The translations under genes were made by a program, and so were the position numbers. A stretch of DNA of 64,000 nt from Spinellus fusiger (taxonomy: Eukaryota; Mucoromycota; Mucoromycetes; Mucorales; Phycomycetaceae): NCBI GenBank assembly GCA_025094145.1, contig JALLLS010000001.1, positions 744,001 through 808,000 of the forward strand, in the 5' to 3' direction. Under the pieces are notes generated by a model. It did not search any database and was not told where the DNA came from. It was given only the letters and a program-made list of their open reading frames with translations. This document shows, in pieces, positions 47,084-61,100 of this stretch. The stretch's first letter is position 1, and each line of letters starts with the position of its first letter.

Positions 47084-48620
47084 ATGGATCAACAACCCAC
47101 CACAGTGGCTGATCTTCAAAGCTCGGGTTTGAGCAAAAAAGAAACTATGTCGATTGAAACCAAGCCTTTGACACCATGGCAGGAGCGACTGGCTTTTGTC
47201 AAGTCTCGGCTATTCTGGAAGGTCCTCTGTCTTGGCCAAGGTAAATACAGAACACTCGACTCGAGTGGATCAGAAAGGAATACAGAATAGAAATACTAAC
47301 GGCACATCCATGGGTAGTGCTGTCCTTGTGTATTACTGGTTGCAATGTGGTGAATACAAAGATAGGCAATGATTATGGCTTGAATATTCCTACCACACAG
47401 ACCTTCCTCGTCTAGTAAGTGGACAAGCATCTCATTCTTGGATCCATTCTGTCTCTTTATAATACAGCAGTCACTCATTTTTTTCTTCTTTTTTTTTTCT
47501 TTCTTTAACTTAGTGTATTTCTGGCTCTTATCTTCAACACCTATGGTCTCTATAAAAGAGGTTTCCGTGGATGGTTGCTGCAGTTCTGGCGTCGTGGTAT
47601 TCCCTGTAAGTAAAGACACTATGCCACCCAATGCCCATGCCCATGGTCCGATAGAATATAAACTCACCCACCTCTTCTCTTTTCCTTTCTGCAATCACTA
47701 GACTTCTTCCTCGCCTTCATTGATGTAGAAGGAAACTACCTCGTGGTCAAATCATACCAATACACATCTCTTCTCTCTGCCATGTTGCTCGATTGCTGGA
47801 GCACACCTGTCTGCATGATTCTCTCGGTTATCTTTTTAAAGGTGCGCTACCGATGGGTACAGTATCTTGGTGTGGTGATTGCCTTGGTGGGTCTTGCGCT
47901 GCTGGTGGTGAGTGATCTAGTCACCGACAAGAACTATGATGCCATTGATCCTATCAAGGGAGATCTGTTTTGTCTGTTGGGTGCTACTTTCTACGGATTC
48001 TCCAATGTTGGCATGGAGTACATGTCTCGCAAGCATCCCATTTATGAGGTCTTGGGCGTGTTTGGTACTTTTGGTGCTATCATCAACCTGGTGCAATTGG
48101 TGATCTTGGAGCGTAGTGAGGTATCCAATCTCTTTGCCCAGCCTGAAGCTGTAGGCATGGTGATGGTGTACATTATCTGTTCAGTTGTCTTGTACTGTCT
48201 TGCGCCTGTTCTCTTTCGATGGAGCAGTGCTCTGGTGTACAATATGTCTATTCTGACAAGTGACTTTTATGGACTCATCTTTGGTCTTGGATTGTTTGGT
48301 TACAAGGTAAATGACAAAGGAGGACCCTTGGCATCTGTTTTCTTATGCATCGGTTCTGCTGGTTTTCTTAGGTGACTGCACTGTACCCAGTGGCCTATGT
48401 CATTGTTATTGTTGGTATCTTTATCTACTATGTCTTCCCTGCACCCATACCTTCCATTGGTACATTTGATGCAGAAACAGAAGAAAGAGAGAAACGTGAG
48501 CTCATGGGATGGCCATCTCTGGACGTGGAGGCATCTCCCACCAAGGACACAGACACCATCAAGACAGCAGAATCTGTACATGTCATGACTCAGCCTGTGT
48601 CTATTGCTGAAAAGTCATAA
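47084..48620 (+). CDS. SLC35F-like drug/metabolite-type transporter
   Basis: Five exons (47084-47240, 47318-47414, 47514-47605, 47702-48306, 48372-48620) give 399 residues. About ten hydrophobic segments follow a polar N-terminus, for example VVIALVGLALLVVSDLV and YIICSVVLYCLAPVLF. The phrases FIDVEGNYLVVKSYQYTSL, LLDCWSTPVCMILSVIFLK and GATFYGFSNVGMEYMSRK are characteristic of the SLC35F1/F2 family within the drug/metabolite transporter superfamily. The C-terminal tail is charged and cytosolic. Substrates of fungal members are unknown; relatives sit in the Golgi or endomembranes. Identification to family level is secure. Confidence 0.92.
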
Positions 48621-49367
48621 AACAAAGAAAATTCTTAGGCATTTAGACACAGTGCCTGAGTCACTTGTACAGGTATAAATGCTAGTAAATAGATGCAAAT
48701 GTGAAAGGGGTGATCAATCTTTTTTAGACTATATTATTTAATTACACGTGGACACTTTGCGTCTTTTGGCCCACTGAATAAATATAAAAAAGGCATTTTC
48801 TACTTGAAAAAGAAAGAAAGAAAGAAAGGGAGAAAACATCATTCATCCCAGTCAGTGGATAAGAAAGAGATGGCCAATGTTTATCTTTTTTGATATTCAC
48901 GTTTGATATGTAGTATCTGATCTGTTGTGTAGCTAGTGTATAGTGTAGCTAGTGTATAGTGTAGCTAGTGTATAGTGTAGCTAATGTATAGTGTAGCTAA
49001 TGTACACTGTAGCTAACGTACACTGTAGCTAATCTGTTGTGTATATGACCCACACAACAGATGAAATACACTGTAGTCATGAAATATACATAACATCCTA
49101 TAGACTTTCTTTAGAACCACCACCTTAGAATCCTCATTTGGTAATATCCACTGCCCTTGTCACCTCCATTAGTACCACCTTCTTATTCCAAGCTATCACT
49201 CTTTCCTTATTTGAATTTAGACTTGACATCATCACAATATCAATTCTTCCAACCCTACAACAAGGAAAACTACTTGCCTTAACAAGAAAGGACTGCTACA
49301 TCATCTTCAGAGGGCATGTCTTGGCTGTTCTTATCATCACGTGCCTCATCACTTTGTTATTTTCATC
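48621..49367. other. Intergenic region with a 16-bp minisatellite
   Basis: Contains tandem GTGTAGCTAGTGTATA units (about 48930-49035) and a (GAAA)n run near 48815. No separate gene was supported; open frames here run into the first exon of the Sin1 gene out of frame. Confidence 0.5.
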
Positions 49368-51213
49368 ATGTCACTCACAACAGATGCTGATTACCTTATC
49401 CATGTTATGCGTATCAAATTCTTACGTATGGATGAGCGTGGAGAACGTATCATCTCTTTTCGTCCTACCGTCATGTCAGATGAGTATATTCGTTTGGCTG
49501 CTCCTCATTACCCTGAGATGCAATACTGTTATTCTCCTATACAAGACAGTCTCACTCAGCCCCCGCTTCAACTCACCAGCAGTCCACGCACCCAACGACA
49601 GCACCACCGACGAAGAAAGATCGACCCACCCAAACCACTTCCACCCCACCCCACCACCACGAACACCAGTACGAACACCAGTACCAATACCAGTACCACC
49701 AACCCTCTTCCCCAGCACCTGTACCAACAGCACCCGTACCAACAGCACCACCACCCTAACAGCAGTGAAGACATGGACTTGGATCCTATTGTCCACAGCA
49801 CAAGGTAGCAGAAGAAGAGAATGAAATGTCTCTCTCTTTTTTTATTTTTTGTTTTTATTCACACCTCATTGTTTATCTTTTATCTTTTGTTAGTAAACCC
49901 AAATCCTCTTTAGGCTGGGAAGAAGCCAATTTGCAAAAGGACATCCTCACTCAACCCAGTCGTATCCAGAGTGATGCTAGTCTGGGCTTCTCCTTCCATG
50001 GCAGCACCAGTGAACAGGCAGCCATGCTATCCCTTGATCCCTCTGTGGATTCTGTCCTGGACACACCCCACTCACACTCTTCTCCTATTGTCTCTCCCAT
50101 CAGTGTACCAGGATCGCAGGGCTCAATCACACCCACCCAATCCATGGACAGCAGTGTTCCAGCCCCCCTCCCACCGCCACCGCCACCACCCCCTTACCAC
50201 CCATTGCCCAGTGGGTCGCTTGAATACACCAAATGCATCCCCAAGAGAGACCCTCACAAGACACATGCTGGAGGACTGTTGGGACTCCAGTCTGCTCTGT
50301 CCACTCTGATTGCTGAAAAGGCATCAGTAGCTAACAACCCCTTCTCCGAGTATTCATTTGTCTCTGGCAAGGGAGAAAACAACCCAATGACATTGTGTGT
50401 GTACTTGCCTCATTCCAAGAGCCCTTCTACACCTGTGTCTTTGGTCGTAAGACCTGATGCCGTGATTGATGATGTAATTGGGTACATTCTCTATGACTTT
50501 GTAGAGAATAAACGGGGTGCAGATGTAAAGGAAGAGCAGTATGATCTTGCTCAGTGGGTGTTGTTGATTGCAGAGGACGATGGTGAAATCGAAGATGATT
50601 TGCCAGGTAAGAAGCAGAGATAGAGTGTGGGGGATGGATAAAGATCATATTTATATGTGTATCTGTCTGTGATTAGCATTGGATCGTACTCGTAAGATTG
50701 ATAAGGTCTCCTTTGACCAATTTGCACTGTGCAGAGCCACTTCTTCTCAGGGTAAGTAGGGGAGGGTCAAGGATAAACAAATAATCATATGCATACGTGT
50801 GTATGTGTGTGTATGTGCATATGCGTGTGTGTGTATATGTGTGTGTTTGTGTGTGTGTATGTGTTTCATTGAATTTATCGTCTATTTTCTAGTCAAACAG
50901 AATGAACAGATCCGACTTAAAATGGGTCGATCCAAACCTGATATTGAAGCATTTCATAAACGAGCCAAACCAATACTGCTTGTTCCTACTATCACCAATA
51001 CATCTCTCACCTCTGTTACTACTGCCACCACCACTACTGCCAATACATCAACCACATCTATTATGACCACTGCCACCCTATCCACTGCATCTACAGTGGA
51101 TCCACAGCAACAACAACAGCAGCAGCATCAACAACAGCAACAACAGAAGCAACAACAGCAGCATCATCATCAACAACAACAACAACAACAGCAACAACAA
51201 CAACAACAACAGC

Positions 51214-51244
<31 letters not shown>

Positions 51245-52444
51245 GACAAATACCATAGACCCAGTCTTTGCACCTCAGGAAGCAGATTCCTCTGCTGTAG
51301 CTGTTCCTGTCCCTTCCTCCAAAGCAGTTCTCACTAAATCCACCATGCCAATGACACCCCTTAAATACTTCCGTATCCGCCTCATGACAAACGAAGCTGT
51401 ATCTGCCACCACCACTATTGAAGCCTACGAAGAAATGTTTGTAGGTGACATGTTGGAACTTGTCTCTCGTAAACGCAAATTGGATCCTGAAGAATACATG
51501 CTCACCATTGCTGATTCCAATGTTATTATTCCCAACGATACAACGGTAGAAAGTCTAAGAAGTGACATTGACTTGTGCTTGACAAAGAAAGGCTCCCTAG
51601 TAGTACCTACAAGTAAGTGGTTGTTCATTAAAATAGGAAGAAGAAAAAAAGAAAAAACAAGGCACCCACATAAAATAAACAAATACAAACATCCACATCC
51701 ACATCCACACATCCATGTCTATATATCTATACATACCAACCAACCAACCAACCTATTCAAAATTTACAATTATATAAGGTGCCAATCATCTATGGAGGTC
51801 ACCCATGAAAAAGAAAAAGGAAGATCCTCAGTATCTGTCCTCTACAAGCATAAGTACCAATGCAACGGATCCTCTTTTATCACAGTACAAGGTAAAATGC
51901 TTCTATAGATCTGTAGATAGGACCTACAGGACTCATCCTGACCTTTAGAAATATACTGTCCATCGCAAAATGCCAATGTTTGTAGGCAAAAAGGCGAGCA
52001 TTCTTGCCATTGATGGAGATTACATTCATCTCATGCCACCAGAACACAAAGGCATGTTTGATTCTGTAAAAACAGTAAGTTTACATCTATCTATCTATTG
52101 ATATAAAAGGAGAGACATTGATACTGAATGGCCACAGACTTCTTTCCATGTCAGTGCCATACGTGCCTGCAAACAGAGTAAGAAACTACCAAGTCACTTG
52201 AAGATTGGGGTGATGAAAGAAAGAGACTATAAAAGCTATACATTGGAGGCAGAGAGTGCAAAAGAAGCACGTAAGTGTGATTTTCCTCTCCCTTGTAGCC
52301 CATGGAACCCATCCACACACAGAAGGAGGGGGTCTATGCTGCAGTGCATTGCGTTGTATGTACTTGTACTTATGGGCTTATGCTACAATAGATGAGATCT
52401 GTTCTCGGGTGAGGTTTCTTTTGCAAGTGACAAAAGGTGTATAA
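49368..52444 (+). CDS. Sin1/Avo1, TORC2 subunit
   Basis: Eight exons (49368-49804, 49894-50606, 50677-50751, 50893-51612, 51779-51891, 51949-52074, 52138-52270, 52392-52444) give 789 residues. The N-terminus DADYLIHVMRIKFLRMDERG matches the Sin1 start. Ser/Thr/Pro-rich disordered DNA-encoded linkers follow. The CRIM domain (about 290-408) includes ENNPMTLCVYLPHS and DDVIGYILYDFVENKRG. A polyglutamine tract spans about 479-526. A Raf-like RBD follows (about 563-645; LKYFRIRLMTNEA, ADSNVIIPNDTTVESL), and a PH domain ends the protein (about 685-785; YTVHRKMPMFVG, LAIDGDYIHLMPPEHKGMF, SFHVSAIRACKQS). Sin1 presents substrates such as Akt/Gad8-type kinases to TORC2; the PH domain binds membrane phosphoinositides. 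Confidence 0.95.
51106..51246 (+). repeat. CAA/CAG repeat encoding polyglutamine in Sin1
   Basis: About 47 codons, nearly all CAA or CAG with a few His and one Lys, lie between the CRIM domain and the RBD of Sin1. The mix of CAA and CAG shows it is not a recent pure expansion. Confidence 0.95.
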
Positions 52445-52771
52445 ATCCCAAAGAGAAGAAATGTCTTTCTTATTATTAGGCATGACATTGAGCAAACTAA
52501 AAACAAAACAAATAACATAAATATCTTTCCTGTACAAATTTAACTTTCTCATTCTTTTTTCTTTTTTTCTATCTTTCTCTGTTTCTATGTGGGATTCTAT
52601 AATAAACTGTAGTATTATTTGACACTGTATAGGCTGTGGAATTGGAAATGAAAATCCATATCTCCTTATTTCTGACTGCTTTTAGTACCACCTTGGCAAA
52701 GAGTGGAGTTATTATTTTCCTTGTTTTCTCTTCCCTTTTTCTCTCACTCCTCTCTCTTTCTCTCTCGACTG

Positions 52772-54431
52772 ATGAAAAGGCTCTCTACCATTGTCGCCCA
52801 GCTATGGACACCACAAACCTCTGTACAGGAAAAAGGTACATTGTGCGTTGTAAGAATCTTCTATTCACAAGAAAGACATTTCTGTGTGCATACTGGGTGC
52901 TCATGGTGTAGGCAAAACCACCTTTCTGTACAAGCTGTACTTTAAATACTGCACACAGCAAGTAATGAGGAACATGGGGCTTCTGAATGAAGATAACAAC
53001 ACTATAAAAGAGTAATGTATTGACTCTATTTCTATAGACAGACACACCATTTGAGGTGCTTCCTACAGAATCCCACAATGTAGAAGTCATTCCTTACTGT
53101 GGTCGTTCTTATGAGTTATGGGAGTTTGCAGGTGAGGTGAAACAGAGATAACAATAGCAATAGAAAAGCACCTACCTGCTTAGTTACCTACCTGCTTAGT
53201 TACCTACCTACCTGTTTAGTTACCTATCTACCTACCTACCTATTTATACCTTATCTATTCCTTATCTATCTATTTATACCTTATCTATAATGAAAAAGAA
53301 TGAAAAACAAAACAAAACAAGAATATTCACTTGGAACAAGAGATTGCAAAGTCATTAGAACATATCAAAGACACACAGGTGCTTATCTATATGGTGGATG
53401 CTACCCAACAGTCCAATGAAGCCGTCGCCAGTAAAGCACGAGAAAACATGCAGTGGCTGCTGACCACCTTCTCGTCTGCCTTCCAAGACACTATTATTCT
53501 TACGATTGCCACCAAAGTCAATTCAGAAGGAGCGATTGACATCCGTACCCTTGGCCAGCAGTGGGCAGAAGATACTTCTCTCTATGCAGCACTATCTGCT
53601 CACCACTGGCGACTGTTTGCCTGTGATGCGTCCAATGAAGCTAGTCTGGATGCTGTCCTGGCCTATCTTCATGATAAATTAGAGAGAAAGAAATCTCTCC
53701 TGGGCTCCCCGACCACTACCGCCACCAGCACCGCCACCGCCACAACCTCCAGCACCGCCACCAGCACCCCTCGTCCCTCTGTGGGCGCCCCCTCCACGAT
53801 CAGCACGACCACCAGCCATAATGACTTGCCTCCACAGGCCACCATGCCAGTCACCCCCTGGGAGCATGTCCCTAACCCCACTCACCTATCAGATACTGAA
53901 TTCTATGCATGGTTTCTTGCACGGAAGCAATTTCTCTATTTTGATCACCAATGCCTTCTTAGAACTGTCTTTCTGACTCTTCAACAAGAGAAAAGAGACC
54001 TCCGCCCCTTTCTGGACCACCTCTGTGCCATTCTACAAGCCATTGTTCTTCTTGAACAGAATCCCCTTAAGCCCTCCTCCCCCTCGTCGTTCTCGTTCTC
54101 GTTCTCTTCTCTGCCTAAAAAGACCCCCATGCACCCCTTTATTGTCTACTCTGAAACCCAAGCACTGTTCTGGGTACAGATGACGGCGTATGCTCTACTG
54201 CGATGCCCCCTCCTAGAAGACAAAAAGACATTTGATGTCTTCCTAAGAAAGTGTCCCGAGTTGTGGAACGAAGAAGCATGGAAGATGTACTATTCTCCCA
54301 AAGTGTATCTTTCCTCTAAAGCTGCTCAGGCATTTCTTCCTCCTGACTGTAAGCCGCTTCCTAATGCATTTAAGCCTTCCGCATTGGCACTCAAGGGCAA
54401 TGGACTACGGATTGAGTACCAAGTGTTATGA
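52772..54431 (+). CDS. Arf-like GTPase domain with a long uncharacterised C-terminal region
   Basis: Four exons (52772-52835, 52876-52961, 53038-53131, 53341-54431) give 444 residues, over twice the usual Arf/Arl size. The N-terminus could form an amphipathic helix (MKRLSTIVAQLW). The P-loop is GAHGVGKTT (29-37). The Arf WDVGGQ block is WEFAE, the NKxD block reads ATKVN, and the final block ACDASN replaces CATSG. So G3, G4 and G5 are degenerate and guanine binding or hydrolysis may be altered. After a Thr/Ser/Pro linker, about 190 residues follow, including DTEFYAWFLARKQFLYFDHQ and EAWKMYYSPKVYLSSKAAQ, in which I recognise no domain. The phase at the exon 3-4 junction fixes the missing Gly-Gly. 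Confidence 0.75.
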
Positions 54432-54672
54432 TTTTAGTGTGACGCCAATGACCTGGATTCTTTTTTTTTTCTTTTCTTTTTCTTCTCTTTTACTCTTGCT
54501 TGAAAATATTTTTTTTGTTATTTTTGTTTTTGTTATTTTTGTTTTTGTTTTTTTGTTATTTTTGTTATTTTTGTTTTTTGTTTGTTTTTTGTTTTGGTTT
54601 TGGTTTTGGGTTTTTTTTTGTTATTGTGTTTGACTTTTTTCTTCTTTTTCCTAATGCACCTCTTGGCTCTCC

Positions 54673-56105
54673 ATGCCTACACTCGTCTTCAAAGCTTCTA
54701 TGGATGGACTGTCACGTTTAGTGCACACTGTATTACAACAAAGACTAGGACAAAACTATCCTTGTGTTCACTCTCATGACTGTGAACAGCACCACAGTGG
54801 GTCGAGGCGGGTAGTGTCGATTGTACGCCAAGGTGTGTTGTTGGAACGGTGGACACTGATGGCCCCTTTTTATGATGAGGAAGACAGTAGCAGTAGCAGT
54901 AGTAGTAGTAGTAGTACTGCCTTTCTGGACGCACTGCCTGCTGCAATCCAGGCCATACGTGGGGTGCGTTCTGTCCATCTGTCAGTGCCTCTTGGACACT
55001 CCACCCCACCCCTAGACTACAGTGTCTCTTCCTGGTCAGAGCACCCCTCTCCTCATCCGTCGTCACTACTTGTTACACCCCACTGCTCATCTCATCTCAC
55101 ATCATGGCAGCCACTCGAATTCAGTCCTGACAGTCAAGTGTACTCTCATCAGGTCTTTCATTCCTCCTCTCTTCAAGTGGACTGTGTTATAAGCGACGAC
55201 ACACGCCCACGTATGGGGATGCGCCGTCTGTCTCGGCTGTCTCTGTCGGCCATGGAGCAGGAAGATGCCTCTTGCCACCCACCCTCCTTTGCTGTTCCTA
55301 TTCCCTCCTCACCCATGCAGTACACCCACCACGGCCACAGTCATGGAATGGCCTACTCCACCTCTCCTTCTCTCGGTATGGCGCATTCTCCACTGCGCTC
55401 TCTCCACCGTCCTATTGTTATGGCGTCCTATCCACGCCGCAGCTCTCTTAGCCTCCACCCACACGCACCCACGCTTCCCTCCCAGCCAACACCACTGCCC
55501 TTCTTTCTTCATGACCACGGACCCTTGGTGGGCAGCTACGAAGAATCCCTTGTCAGTGGGCGCATGTCCACCCTTCCCTCCAAACCCATCTCCTTCCATT
55601 GCCGCATTGGTGTCATTGGCTATGACTGCAAGCCTTCTTTGAAATGCCCCCCACATCTCTCCATTGTCTTTCCTGCTTCCTTTTATGAACTCAAGGAGGA
55701 GAAGTCCACACACCCTATGTAGGGACCATTGATCTCAGAGAGGCCTGCTCTCTTGGCGATGGCTACAGAATCCCTCCCAAGGGACAGCTGCAGATTGTTA
55801 TCAAGAATCCCAACAAGACACCCGTCAAACTGTTCCTGATTCCCTATGATGTGACAGACATGCCCCGGAACACCAAGACATTTCTCCGTCAAAAGTCGTA
55901 CGCACAGGACAACCATCTCAAATACTGTGTACATGTACATCTGTGTCGCAAGGAGAAGCGGGTGTACCTTTACAAGACAGTGCGGGTGGTGTTTGCTCAT
56001 GGATTGGCAGATTGGAATGAGAAGTTGAGAGTGGTGTGTGAGGGGCCTACACCGGTGTATGCGCCCTTGGTGGGAGATACGGTGGGCCGTGGGCCTATGG
56101 GATGA
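54673..56105 (+). pseudogene. Atos-like (FAM214/Atossa family) protein with a one-base frame break
   Basis: The first frame (54673 to about 55690) contains VGSYEESLVSGRMSTLPSKP and HCRIGVIGYDCK, then CPPHLSIVFPASFYEL, matching the Atos middle domain. The frame then ends in TAG at 55720. The frame shifted back by one base opens at 55689 and continues without a break through TPYVGTIDLREACSLG, RIPPKGQLQIVIKNPNKT and DMPRNTKTFLRQKSYAQDN to TGA at 56103. These are the strongly conserved C-terminal Atos domain. No GT-AG intron can join the frames in the small window available. A sequencing or assembly error, or a recent mutation, are both possible. Animal Atos proteins act in transcriptional control. 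Confidence 0.85.
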
Positions 56106-56557
56106 TTTATGTCTTGTTCTTTTATCTTTCTTTCTTTCTTTCTTTCTTTATTTTTCCTTATCCAAGGTAGTATTTATTCTAATAGCAGCATCAGTACAAT
56201 ATACATTTCTTTTCTTGTCTTTATTATTATTTATTATTTATTATTTATTATTTACTATTTATTATTTACTATTTACTATTTACTATGGATGCTGTAAAGG
56301 ACTACTTACAGAATACCTACAGTGTACCTACAGTGTACCTACAGTGTACCTACATCTTGCCTAGATGGGACATTGGAGACACTAGAGACACTGGATTTGC
56401 CCTTCCCTACCCCTACCCCGGCTTTTCTTTCGAGTATTGATTATTATTATTTTTTAATGACTTCACCCTGTCTTATTTTCCCTTGTGACTCTTTCTTTCT
56501 CTTTATTCTCACCCCCTCACTCTCTCCCACACATACTCTCTCATTGCCTTGGTGACT
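56106..56557. other. Intergenic region upstream of SDHB
   Basis: Contains TTTC and TTTATTA microsatellites (about 56128-56290) and a CTACAGTGTAC tandem (about 56310-56352). It should hold the SDHB promoter; no TATA box stands out. Confidence 0.45.
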
Positions 56558-57917
<1,360 letters not shown>

Positions 57918-58159
57918 ATAATAGAGCCCTTCTTGCGCCCATCTATCTGCAATCTTCTTTCTCCCTTTAGTCACAGAGGAGTCTATCTATTGAAAGAAAA
58001 GAGAGAGAGAGGGGGGATTAGAAAGAAAAGAGAGAGGGAAGGTATCTCCATAAAAAGAAATCAAAGGAACACACTTCATCCAAACTAAGAAAAATAACCT
58101 AACCTCACCTTACCTTACGTTTAAGTTTGTGTTGACTCTTTTCTTCCCTTTTCACTCTC

Positions 58160-61100
58160 ATGTCTGGCCCACCCACGCCTTCCCTTTTGCCTGGACAGGC
58201 ACCTTCTGTCTACGATACATCACGACGTAAGCGACATTATCCAGTAGCAGAGACAGGCACTGCTATGGGGTCTGCAGGGGGTTATGGCTCACTACCACCT
58301 GCACACCAGCCCATCCAAGCAAGTGCAGGCTCATACCAGTATAGCAGTCCACAAGGCACACCCTACCAACAACAAAAGCAGCAACAACAGCAGCTTCATT
58401 ATCAACAACAACCTCAGCACCAGCAGCAACAACAGCCTCATTATCAACAGCAACCTCAGCACCAGCAGCAACAGCAACCTCATTATCAACAGCAACAACC
58501 TCAGCAGCAACAGAATAATGGCTACCAGAGCCTTGTTCAGGACACGGCTGCTCTTCACCTGTCTACTGTCCCCCTCAGACAAGACATTTCTCTCGTAGGA
58601 CAGCCTCCTTCCATGCAAGGATTTGACACTTCTCCTCCTGTCCCTCTTCTTCCTCCCAATGTAAGCCATAGGAAAACACGCCCTGGACTCACTGTACCTG
58701 TAGATTACGGTGACTGCTTCTCCACAGGCCCAGTGCTCCTCGCTCTTCAACCGATGCACACTGAACGCTATTCCTCGCACTACAACTCTCTTCAAGCAAA
58801 CCAAATTGCCACTGTCGCTTATTTTAGAGCCATTTCCCTCCAATGTAAACAAGCCCATAGATTGGAACAGGTTGCTTATGATCCATCTACTCTTGTAGGC
58901 AAAAATACCTGTAGTGACAGACACAGTTGTGAGTCGCTGTACTCGTTGCAAGACCTATATCAACCCATTTGTACGGTTTGTGAACATGGCAGACTGGCAA
59001 TGCAATATGTGTGGATTGACTAACCAAGGTACGTGCCAAGGAAAGCGTAGAGTTAGCCTACCCTCTTGGCCAAGAAAGAAGAAGATAAAAGAAAGAGTAT
59101 AGAAGAGTTCAATGACTTATTCTACCTATATCAACACATAGTGCCTACTGAATTCGACTGGGATGCTGTTCAACAACAACAAGCCAACCGATGGGACCGC
59201 GACGAACTCAACCATGGCTGTGTTGACTTTATTGCTCCTGCTGAATACATGGTCAGACCACCCCAACCCCCTGTCTATGTCTTTTTGATCGACACTAGTT
59301 ACCAAGCTATCCAAACAGGCATGGTAGAAGTCGTGGCAGACAGTATTTCCAGTGCCTTGGATCTTCTCCCCAATGAAGACGGACGCACCAAAGTCGCCTT
59401 GGTCACTGTAGATGAAGCCGTGTCGTTTTATAAACTTGTAGGAGAACCCGAGGTGTTGGTGGTGGGAGATCTCCAGGACATCTACCTTCCACGCACACCT
59501 AATGAGTTGGTAGTGAATCTGTTGGAGCACAAAAAGGAGATCCAAGAGGTGCTGAAGCGTGTCAAGACCATGCATAATCATACCCATGCCTCTACCAATT
59601 GTTTAGGGGCTGCTCTTCAGGCTGCTCGTAAATTGTTAATGCCTACGGGTGGTAAAATGATGGTGTTTCAAGCGAGTCTGCCGAGTGTAGGCGAAGGGGC
59701 TGTACTGACTGTAGGTTCAGGAGGAGACAAGAAGCCATTTAGTGTGGAGTCTCCTCTTATGGCTCCCAGCAATGGATTCTATCGCACATTTGCTGGAGAT
59801 TGTACCAAGGCTCAAGTGTGTGCTGATATGTTTGTGTTTGGCCCCAATGCTGATGTAGCAACTTTGAGTGAGTTATTTATTCTATAAGAATAGAGGGCAA
59901 ATAACAACAACAACAACTGCAACAATAACACCTGCAACAATAACAGCAATAACAGCAACAACAACAACTCAACCTTTTTTCTTCTTTTTCTTTAGATGTG
60001 ATTCCTCGGTTCACAGGTGGACAAACACACTACTTCCCTCATCCCAATGTCAATTCTCCTGCTGACAGAATTCAGCTATTGCAAGAAATCAAATCCGTCT
60101 TGAAAGAACCTATTGGATTGGAGGCTGTGATGAGAACACGATGCTCGCCCGGTATTGTATGCCATGCCTTCCACGGTAACTTCACCACACGACCTCCAGA
60201 TATTATGGCTCTTCCCAACGTTCCTATGGATCAGTCTTACTGTGTCGACTTGGTGATTGAGGAAGACATTCAGACACCTGTAGTGTATTTCCAGACAGCC
60301 CTACTTTATACATCTTGCTTTGGAGAACGTAGAATTCGTGTGATGAATTTATGTTTGCCAGTAGTGTCAACAGCAGCTCAAGTGTTTGGTGCAGCAGATC
60401 AGTTTGCGATTGCACGCTCCTTGTGTCATTTAGGTAAGATTGGAAGACAGAGAACAGATCTGGTGTGTGTATGTGTATGCTGACGGTGGTTTTTTTTATT
60501 TTTTATTATTTTTTTTTAGCTATTGACAAGGCTGTCACTAGCAAGTTACGAGATGCAAGAGAACTTCTTGTGAAGCACACAGCTGACATTTGTGGTGCTT
60601 ATGGCAAGGAAGTGATTGGGGCTGGGTCTTCTGCTATGTCACAGCTCTTGATGCCCCAACACTTGAGCTTACTGCCATTGTTGGTTCTTGGTATATTGAA
60701 GAGTGTAAATGTTGTTGTTATGGATGTGCGGGGATAAATAAGATCCTCCTCAGAAAAGATCTATTGACTGGTGGATCTGTCTATGAGATATACCTATATT
60801 CATATATTCTTGCTTTGTATTTATAGGAATCTTTCCATGAAGTACCTACCTTTTCTATGGATGAACGCTCTCAGTCTACCATTCTTTTGAGAGTATTGTC
60901 AATGGAGGCATGGATTTCTTATGTACACCCTCGTTTCTATACTCTTCATACATTGCCACCTCAGGTAAATAAGAGATATCATCATAGAAGAGAGGTAGGA
61001 AATAATTTTACTAAGTGTATCTTTGTTATCTATTAGGTTGGAACCATAGACCCTGCAACAAACCAATGCCATATGCCACCTATGTGTAACTTGTCAAGTG

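Noticed and set aside
49138..49824. 228-codon plus-strand frame overlapping the Sin1 first exon
   Set aside because: Out of frame with the conserved Sin1 N-terminus (DADYLIHVMRIKF), so it is a shadow of the real exon.
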